NCBI GenBank assembly: GCA_964556955.1 | Contig: CAZKXP010000020.1 | Span: 1 to 12,272 of the forward strand | Length of the DNA stretch: 12,272 nt | Source: UBA12078 sp964556955 | GTDB lineage: Bacteria > Patescibacteriota > Dojkabacteria > SC72 | Direction: 5' to 3' | Part shown: one piece after another, positions 4,981 to 10,117 of the stretch | How the letters are laid out: each line of letters starts with the position of its first letter | How positions within the stretch are numbered: position 1 is the first letter of the stretch | The notes under the pieces: generated by a model | What the model was told of the DNA's origin: nothing | Databases searched by the model: none | The model's input: only the letters and a program-made list of their open reading frames with translations | Translations under genes and position numbers: made by a program

Positions 4981-6267
4981 ATGTCAACACTATCAGATTT
5001 AACAAAACAATATTCTGATATCAAATCTAAAAAACTAGTATACGAAGACGCATACCATTTCCTCCAGAAACCACCCAAAGATATATCTAAAAAAGATCTT
5101 AGTATTGCTAAAAACATACTTAAGGAAATAGAGGAATGGGAAATAGAATACGGTAAGAAAAATTTCTCGGTATTGAAAAACAGTTCTGTATTAGTTGCAT
5201 ACCTAGCTTACAAATTTGGTATCTCTGTTGGTTTAAAGAGGCATGAACTATCTGATGTATATATTGCAGGATTAGTACAAAATATCGGTAAGCTGTATAT
5301 GGTAGCTGAAGACAAAAGAAAATCATATCAATATTTCTCCTCACCAATTAAGAAGGGGGAAAAAGGATTTGAAGATATATCTGAAGCTTTTAAAAGGTAT
5401 CCTTCAGAAACGAAAGAGTATTTAGAGAATAGTACAAACCTTAATTACAAGATAATTGATACTGCAGTTAACTATCACTCTGTATATAGCCACCTTTTCA
5501 AGGAGGGGTATCCCGATGTTAAACATGATATCTCTCAATTGGATATGGTTCTGTGGTTTGCAGAGAGTCTTAGTGCAATATCATTTAGTAATATTCCTGA
5601 ACTAGAGAGAAGTTACTCTAAGGGTAGGAGTGTATCCATTCTTAAAGGGTTTGAAATTCTTAAGGAAGAAACAGAAGAGAGAATACCATTGTTTTGGTCT
5701 AAGGCCTCAGGTACTATCCTAACGGGAGCTATGCTTTCTATGGCTCTCAGCGGTGCTATACCTTCCAAGGCTGGAGCCTCTAACTATACTTCAGAAGAGG
5801 TCATTGCTTTGGTTAATGAATACAGAGAAGGAGAAGGTCTTGGAGAACTAGATGCTGATGACAAACTTATGAAAGCAGCTATGGAGAAGGCTAAAGATAT
5901 GTTAGAAAAGGGTTACTGGGATCATTTTGGTCCTAATGGTGAGACTCCTTGGCAGTTTATAAAGGGGGAAGGGTATGAGTATTCAGTAGCTGGGGAAAAT
6001 CTCGCAAAGGGATTTACAGATAAATCTAAGATGATGAATTCTTGGTTAAATAGTCCCACACACAAAGCAAATATTGTGAAGGCAGAATATACGGATGTTG
6101 GTGTTGCAGTTATTGATGGGGAGTTGGGAGGTAAGAATGTAACCCTTGTTGTTCAAGTTTTTGGGAAGGAGAAAGAGGTAAAGAAAGAAGAGATGACCAC
6201 GAGGACAGTGAATAATATCGAAAATAGCTTTAAGAATTTCTTGGAAAGACTTGGCTTGAAATTCTAA
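4981..6267 (+). CDS. Degenerate HD-GYP domain, membrane segment and CAP/SCP domain fusion
   Basis: A protein of 428 residues in three parts. Residues about 60-235 resemble an HD-GYP domain, but the expected HD pair is Q100-N101 (in IAGLVQNIGKLY), HPE is YPS (140-142), HHE is YHS (165-167) and the later Asp pair is in FAESLSAI (193-200). Only EGYP (175-178) is conserved. It should therefore not bind metal or hydrolyse cyclic di-GMP. Residues about 243-262 are hydrophobic with small residues (ASGTILTGAMLSMALSGAI): one membrane pass or an internal signal. Residues about 270-396 are a YkwD-like CAP domain with H315 (YWDHFG), E339 (AGENLA) and H361 (SPTHKANI). The C-terminal ~30 residues are charged. 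I infer an inside sensor or scaffold joined to an outside CAP domain. It ends 3 nt from the convergent M23 gene. Domain calls are by motif. Confidence 0.8.
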   Translation: MSTLSDLTKQYSDIKSKKLVYEDAYHFLQKPPKDISKKDLSIAKNILKEIEEWEIEYGKKNFSVLKNSSVLVAYLAYKFGISVGLKRHELSDVYIAGLVQNIGKLYMVAEDKRKSYQYFSSPIKKGEKGFEDISEAFKRYPSETKEYLENSTNLNYKIIDTAVNYHSVYSHLFKEGYPDVKHDISQLDMVLWFAESLSAISFSNIPELERSYSKGRSVSILKGFEILKEETEERIPLFWSKASGTILTGAMLSMALSGAIPSKAGASNYTSEEVIALVNEYREGEGLGELDADDKLMKAAMEKAKDMLEKGYWDHFGPNGETPWQFIKGEGYEYSVAGENLAKGFTDKSKMMNSWLNSPTHKANIVKAEYTDVGVAVIDGELGGKNVTLVVQVFGKEKEVKKEEMTTRTVNNIENSFKNFLERLGLKF

Positions 6268-6270
6268 GCT

Positions 6271-7191
6271 TTACCACAATGATTTCTGAAAACCTTCTGT
6301 AAATATACTGTCTTTATTCTGTTTATTGTTTTGATAGTGCTCCTTACTAAGATATATTCCATATGGATCTCTTTGTAATTCTTTTGTTCTGGTATCAATG
6401 TTTCTACCTGCCTCTTCAAAATGTAAATGTACTTCATCCCATGTCTCAAATTCTTTTACATTCGGTCTCTCGCAATTCTCTTTGTAAGTTAAATCTCCCC
6501 ATATGATTGATGATGATCCTGTATACCCAATTAAATCTCCTTGTTCAACCCATTTAACATATTTGCTTCCTTTCAGATATTTCAATTCTTCTCCGTTGTA
6601 TAGATATGATTCTCTTTTTCTTAGATCATTATTAAATGAAAACCCATATAGTTTATTAAACCAAGGATACTGTTTAACAATATCTAATGTATCTTTTATA
6701 TTCTTTTGTAATTCTTTTTCAGATATTTTGTTATGTGATTTTTTGTATTTCTTCAATATCTCTTTTTCAAAATCTATCTTAATTGGGTTGAATGTTCTTG
6801 CATATATATTGGGTGCAAATTTGGAAAGATGAGCATATTGTGTAATTCTCCCTCCTTTAATTCCACATATCTTTTCTGGGTGGAATATTTGTATGAAATA
6901 TCCTAAGCCATTACCTTGTGGTAAACCCTCATACACCATTGGTGTTTTATCTTTATTCAACATTGGATATCTATGATAGCTCGCAACTAGATATCCACTT
7001 GCTGCTGCATATACAGGAGTTCCCCATGGGCAAGCATAGTCTATGCCTTTGTGGAAGTAGAAACCTCGAATCAAGAGTTCTTGTCTAGAATACAGATATC
7101 CTTCAGTAATGCGATAGTCAGATTTGATAGGGTAGTGGAGATATTCAATGTTTTGTATGTTTGGTTTCTGTCTCGCTTTTATGGTAGACAT
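6271..7191 (-). CDS. M23-family (LytM-type) metallopeptidase, no signal peptide
   Basis: A protein of 306 residues. The M23 zinc-site motifs are intact: HKGIDYACPWGTPVYAAASG begins with the HxxxD ligands H47 and D51, YAHLS supplies H121, and HLHFE gives H255 and H257. Such enzymes normally cut peptide crosslinks in peptidoglycan. About 95 residues (roughly 123-214), lysine- and aromatic-rich, lie between the YAHLS motif and the EQGDLIGYTGSSS strand that normally follows closely, so the core carries an insertion. The N-terminus (MSTIKARQKPNIQNIEYLHY) is polar with no signal peptide or membrane helix, so the export route is unclear. The start at 7191 is fixed by an extended -10 five nt upstream, implying a leaderless mRNA. 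It converges on the HD-GYP/CAP gene with a 3-nt gap and no terminator visible. Confidence 0.9.
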   Translation of the reverse strand: MSTIKARQKPNIQNIEYLHYPIKSDYRITEGYLYSRQELLIRGFYFHKGIDYACPWGTPVYAAASGYLVASYHRYPMLNKDKTPMVYEGLPQGNGLGYFIQIFHPEKICGIKGGRITQYAHLSKFAPNIYARTFNPIKIDFEKEILKKYKKSHNKISEKELQKNIKDTLDIVKQYPWFNKLYGFSFNNDLRKRESYLYNGEELKYLKGSKYVKWVEQGDLIGYTGSSSIIWGDLTYKENCERPNVKEFETWDEVHLHFEEAGRNIDTRTKELQRDPYGIYLSKEHYQNNKQNKDSIFTEGFQKSLW

Positions 7192-7363
7192 GATTAATTA
7201 TAACATTATTTGTATTTCTATCTCCAATTATTGTGGAGAAGGTCCAGGACGGGAATTACTAGCAGCAATATTAAAGTACGTTCTGTGTATACAAGAGAAA
7301 TTCACCTTTGCAACCATGGAAGATTTTGATGGGAACGTAGTTCAGTTAATTGGTCCTAAATAG
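7190..7363 (+). CDS. Possible small protein, 57 residues
   Basis: The ATG at 7190 opens a frame to TAG at 7361-7363 that fills the gap between the M23 and NYN genes and overlaps the 3' end of the NYN gene by 22 bp in the opposite direction. From about residue 12 the translation looks protein-like (NYCGEGPGRELLAAILKY, then FATMEDFDGNVVQLIGPK) and ordinary codons are used. The ending loosely resembles the last strand of glyoxalase/VOC domains, but the rest does not, so that may be chance. It overlaps the M23 start by 2 bp and contains the M23 promoter. An in-frame ATG at 7181 is an alternative, and no clear promoter or ribosome site is seen. It may also be a remnant of a longer gene. Confidence 0.4.
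   Translation: MINYNIICISISNYCGEGPGRELLAAILKYVLCIQEKFTFATMEDFDGNVVQLIGPK
7197..7205 (-). promoter_or_regulatory. Extended -10 promoter, leaderless start of the M23 gene
   Basis: On the minus strand TGTTATAAT (extended -10 with a perfect TATAAT at 7197-7202), then five nt (TAATC) and the ATG at 7191. Transcription should begin at or next to the A of the ATG. No clear -35 is seen, which is acceptable for an extended -10. Confidence 0.7.
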
Positions 7364-7902
7364 GTATTTTTTAAGCTATAGAACTCTTTTAAATCTTTTC
7401 TTGATAATAATACATAGTCAGAACAAACATTAATCAATGCTTTACTAGGCTTATGTTTAAATCCTACATATGTAACATGCTTACCAAGTTTCTGTACTTG
7501 CTTAATGGCAGGTATGAGGTCTGTATCTGAAGAAATTAAAATTATTCTATCTATCTTGTCTTCGTAGGAATTTACTAGCATATCAACAGCAATTTGAATA
7601 TCAACTCCCTTCTCATGTACTACACCATTGTTCTCAAGCAAATACCCTAGGGAATATTTAATGTTCTGTGATGAAAGATATTGAAAAAGCTTTTGCTGTT
7701 TAGCATGTAACTTTGTTGTGTGAAAATCAGATTTAGTTCTTACTGCACCAATGTAGTAAGTTGTTGAGATATTTCTAAATTTTGGTGTAATTTCTTTTAT
7801 AAATTCACGGAAATTGAAATTCAATTGGTTATCTAGGCCGAGGTCTTTAAGTTTAAAGTAAAAGTTGCTTCCATCTATTAAAATTGTGGAGAGTTGGGTC
7901 AT
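7342..7902 (-). CDS. NYN-domain (PIN-like) protein, LabA/DUF88 type
   Basis: A protein of 186 residues with an NYN domain, a PIN-like fold predicted to act as a Mg-dependent RNase. The acidic motifs are in order: LIDGSNFYF (D10, N13), EKGVDIQIAVDML (D101, D107) and ILISSDTDLIPAI (D126, D128), followed by GKHVTYVGF, the usual next strand. The length suits a stand-alone NYN domain with a short C-terminal tail, and there is no signal peptide or membrane segment. Predicted role: RNA cleavage in processing or turnover; the substrate is unknown. Unlike its neighbours it has a strong promoter with a 46-nt leader holding a hairpin, so it may be regulated. Its UGA stop has no second stop next to it, so UGA must terminate here. 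Confidence 0.9.
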   Translation of the reverse strand: MTQLSTILIDGSNFYFKLKDLGLDNQLNFNFREFIKEITPKFRNISTTYYIGAVRTKSDFHTTKLHAKQQKLFQYLSSQNIKYSLGYLLENNGVVHEKGVDIQIAVDMLVNSYEDKIDRIILISSDTDLIPAIKQVQKLGKHVTYVGFKHKPSKALINVCSDYVLLSRKDLKEFYSLKNTYLGPIN

Positions 7903-7912
7903 AAAAGAAATT

Positions 7913-7942
7913 GCCTACAAACAACCAAGGGTTCTTGTAGGC
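7913..7942 (-). promoter_or_regulatory. Leader hairpin upstream of the NYN gene
   Basis: The 8-bp outer arms GCCTACAA and TTGTAGGC enclose an inner AACC/GGTT stem with a 3-nt loop, separated by a small internal loop. It lies between the predicted transcription start (about 7948) and the ATG at 7902. On the minus strand it is followed by AATTTCTTTT, so it could be a weak terminator for gatA, an attenuator, or a site for autoregulation by the encoded nuclease. The choice is open. Confidence 0.55.
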
Positions 7943-7954
7943 GGGTTCACTCAA

Positions 7955-7983
7955 ATTATATCAACAAGGGTATTCCTTGTAAA
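7955..7983 (-). promoter_or_regulatory. Promoter of the NYN gene with inverted repeat in the spacer
   Basis: On the minus strand TTTACA (7978-7983, 5/6), a 17-bp spacer and TATAAT (7955-7960, perfect) preceded by TGA, so also an extended -10. The predicted start is near 7948. A 6-bp inverted repeat, ACAAGG-5-CCTTGT (7964-7980), occupies the spacer and overlaps the -35: a plausible operator. Confidence 0.75.
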
Positions 7984-8019
7984 TATATTTATATCATTCA
8001 AATATGAAATTTCTCTGAA

Positions 8020-9456
8020 CTAGAGATTTAATACTAATCTTCCTGTATTTTCTTCTACACCCTGTCCTAGATTTAGTAATGTTTGTTCATCAAAATGTTT
8101 TCCTATGAACTGCACCCCTGTAGGCATACCATTAGATAATCCAGAGGGTACTGTTAAACCAGGTAAACCTGCCTCGGAGCTACCTTCTGCCAATACATCT
8201 GCTATCTCTCCAAACAATGGATTATCCGCATCTTTATCTTTCAGGGCTATGGATGGTGTAGTAGGGGCTACTATAGCATCATATTTAGATAGTACTTTGT
8301 CAAAATCTTCCTTAATTAACTGTCTTACCTGTTCTGATTTTCGGAAATATTCATCTGCATATCCTGCAGAGAGAGAGAATGTTCCTGTCATTATTCTTCT
8401 TTTTGCTTCTGCACCAAATCCTTCTCCTCTTGTAGATTCATAGAATTCTTTGATATTACTATATTTGCTTCCTTCTAATCCATATCTTGTTCCATCATAT
8501 CTTGCTAAGTTAGAAGATACTTCACTTCTACATGTAATGGTATATACTGCCATTGCAAATTGTGGATCCATTATACTTACTTCTTCAATTGTTGCACCCA
8601 ATGATTTGAGTATCTCTACGGCTTTCTCAAAATTCTTCCTTACTCCTTCTTCTAATCCTAGCTCTAGGTATTCTTTTGGTAATGCTAATCTCATCCCCTT
8701 AATATTCCCAACATTGATATCATTGAGATAGTTATGGATAGGGGATTTGGATGATGTAAAGTCATTTGTATCGTGTCCTGCAATGATACTAAGTATATAC
8801 GCTGCGTCTTTTACTGTTTTAACGATTGGTCCTGGACAATCTAAAGAAGACCCCATTGCCAATACCCCATATCTTGAGACTCTCCCATATGTTGGTTTTA
8901 ACCCTACAGTTCCACACCATGATGATGGTAATCTAATTGATCCAGCAGTTTCTGTTCCCAGAGAGCCTGTGCAGAGATCTGCAGCAACAGCAGCAGCTGA
9001 TCCTCCACTTGATCCACCTGGAAGCATTTCTTTGTTCCAGGGGTTTCTAGTAGGCCCAAAACATGATGTTACAGTAGATGATCCATGACAGAATTGATCC
9101 AGGTTGGTTTTTCCTAGAATAATGGCATCCTCATCTAATATTTTCTTTGTTACTGTTGATTCATATACTGAGGTATATCCATCCAATATGTGTGATGCTG
9201 CTGTGGTAGGTATCTGTTTAGTAGAAAAAATATCTTTTACAGCTATTGGTATTCCACCGAGTTTGCTTTCTCTGTTTCCTCCGTTGTCATACTCTTCTGC
9301 TTTTTTTAGTGCATTTTCTGCATCTACAGTGATATATGCATTAAGATCTTGGTCGTACCTAGATATTCTATCTAGATAGTGTTGCACTATCTCTTTAGAA
9401 GATATTTCTTTGTTAAGGAGTTTCTGTCTTAGTTCTGTAATACTTAGATTTTCCAT
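8020..9456 (-). CDS. gatA: GatA, Asp/Glu-tRNA amidotransferase subunit A
   Basis: GatA is the glutaminase subunit of GatCAB; it releases ammonia from Gln and passes it to GatB. It is full length, 478 residues from the ATG at 9456 (family ~480). The amidase signature is complete: the catalytic Lys in GGIPIAVKDIF (K74), the cis-Ser in GGSSGGS (S149) and the nucleophile in TETAGSIRLP (S173), with spacings of 75 and 24 that match known GatA. GKTNLDQFCHGSS and VGLKPTYGRVSRYG are also typical. A GTG at 9465 would add three residues; I prefer the ATG because TGATAGAAT (9467-9475) resembles an extended -10 and would place the transcript start about 4 nt before it. The PAP2 gene ends 16 nt upstream of this ATG. 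The stop is TAG. Confidence 0.97.
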   Translation of the reverse strand: MENLSITELRQKLLNKEISSKEIVQHYLDRISRYDQDLNAYITVDAENALKKAEEYDNGGNRESKLGGIPIAVKDIFSTKQIPTTAASHILDGYTSVYESTVTKKILDEDAIILGKTNLDQFCHGSSTVTSCFGPTRNPWNKEMLPGGSSGGSAAAVAADLCTGSLGTETAGSIRLPSSWCGTVGLKPTYGRVSRYGVLAMGSSLDCPGPIVKTVKDAAYILSIIAGHDTNDFTSSKSPIHNYLNDINVGNIKGMRLALPKEYLELGLEEGVRKNFEKAVEILKSLGATIEEVSIMDPQFAMAVYTITCRSEVSSNLARYDGTRYGLEGSKYSNIKEFYESTRGEGFGAEAKRRIMTGTFSLSAGYADEYFRKSEQVRQLIKEDFDKVLSKYDAIVAPTTPSIALKDKDADNPLFGEIADVLAEGSSEAGLPGLTVPSGLSNGMPTGVQFIGKHFDEQTLLNLGQGVEENTGRLVLNL

Positions 9457-9466
9457 ATATGTCACT

Positions 9467-9475
9467 ATTCTATCA
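9467..9475 (-). promoter_or_regulatory. Possible extended -10 of gatA over the PAP2 stop codon
   Basis: On the minus strand TGATAGAAT, TGn plus TAGAAT (5/6), with predicted start near 9460 and a 4-nt leader before ATG 9456. Its TGA is the stop codon of the preceding PAP2 gene. Cotranscription from that gene is equally possible. Confidence 0.4.
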
Positions 9476-10054
9476 GATCACCCAGTAAATGAGAATGGAT
9501 ATTGTTGCACAGACCAATGTCCCAATGATGGTTTGCCATAGGGTGTGTTTTCCCAATATTACTCTAGAAGCAGCTATGATTGGTGTGAAGATGAATATGA
9601 TGGGTAGGAAAGAGATCTCTGGGAAGAGAAAGAGGAGAGTAAAGAAGAAGAGTGTGGAGTAAGTCATATGGCCACTCATTTTCCAATACAGAGTGACCAT
9701 TGTTAATACGCATGAGGTAGTAAATAGGGCGAGTGTTACTAAAGAGACAGAGAGTTCTTTAATGAGTATGGCGGAGAGTATGAAGAGAATGAGATACCCA
9801 ACCGTTACTATCGTAAAGTACAGGGGTCTTTCTTCTCGCTTGGTAAATTCATAGTCTGATACCTTTCCGAGTTTCATTAGTATGAAGAAGGGGGTTATGG
9901 TTACAAGTAGATATACTATTGGAAGGATTATTTTGTATATTGTAGGAGCTTCTGAAGCTATGACTGCTACTGTTGGTGTTAATATCATCATTACAAATCC
10001 ATTGAAGATTTCAGAGACTATTCTTGATGCTTTTGAAAGTATGGGGCTTTTCAT
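9473..10054 (-). CDS. PAP2-superfamily membrane phosphatase
   Basis: A protein of 193 residues, mostly hydrophobic, with about six predicted membrane helices. PAP2 motifs can be traced: KREERP (72-77) as a shortened KX6RP, MSGH (126-129) as the SGH motif with H129, and SRVILGKH (163-170) matching SRX5H with H170. The Asp usually found four residues after that His is Gln here (HTLWQ, Q174). An HTxxQ variant is known among PAP2 enzymes that act on dolichyl or other prenyl diphosphates, so a polyprenyl-phosphate substrate is a reasonable inference. Likely role: lipid carrier recycling for cell-wall or glycan synthesis, or phosphatidate dephosphorylation. It follows the terminator of the surface-protein gene, has its own promoter with a leaderless-type start, and precedes gatA. 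The stop is UGA. Confidence 0.78.
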   Translation of the reverse strand: MKSPILSKASRIVSEIFNGFVMMILTPTVAVIASEAPTIYKIILPIVYLLVTITPFFILMKLGKVSDYEFTKREERPLYFTIVTVGYLILFILSAILIKELSVSLVTLALFTTSCVLTMVTLYWKMSGHMTYSTLFFFTLLFLFPEISFLPIIFIFTPIIAASRVILGKHTLWQTIIGTLVCATISILIYWVI

Positions 10055-10060
10055 ATACCC

Positions 10061-10089
10061 ATATTAACAAAAAAAGGCACAGATGTCTG
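10061..10089 (-). promoter_or_regulatory. Promoter of the PAP2 gene, leaderless type
   Basis: On the minus strand CAGACA (10084-10089, 4/6), a 17-bp spacer and TAATAT (10061-10066, 4/6) preceded by TGT, an extended -10 context. The predicted start is exactly 10054, the A of the ATG. The -35 lies within the terminator hairpin of the upstream gene. Confidence 0.6.
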
Positions 10090-10097
10090 TGCCTTTT
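10069..10097 (-). terminator. Intrinsic terminator of the Ig-like surface protein gene
   Basis: A perfect 12-bp inverted repeat, AAAAGGCACAGA (10072-10083) and TCTGTGCCTTTT (10086-10097), folding as an 11-bp stem with a 4-nt loop. On the minus strand it is followed by seven T. It sits 20 nt after the TAA stop of the surface-protein gene. Confidence 0.92.
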
Positions 10098-10117
10098 CAT
10101 TTACTATCCAGAAGAGA

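Noticed and set aside
7320..7344. Alternative genetic code with UGA read as Gly or Trp, as in some CPR lineages.
   Set aside because: The NYN gene stops at UGA at the expected end of its domain, and gatA, gatB, rnhB and the long surface protein contain no internal UGA. Standard code fits everything.
8105..9379. Series of plus-strand frames opposite gatA.
   Set aside because: gatA is conserved and uninterrupted on the other strand; these are shadows.
10054..10065. Three-codon frame (ATG GGT ATA TGA) just before the PAP2 start, as a leader peptide.
   Set aside because: The predicted transcript starts at or after the PAP2 ATG, so this frame would not be transcribed; too short to support.
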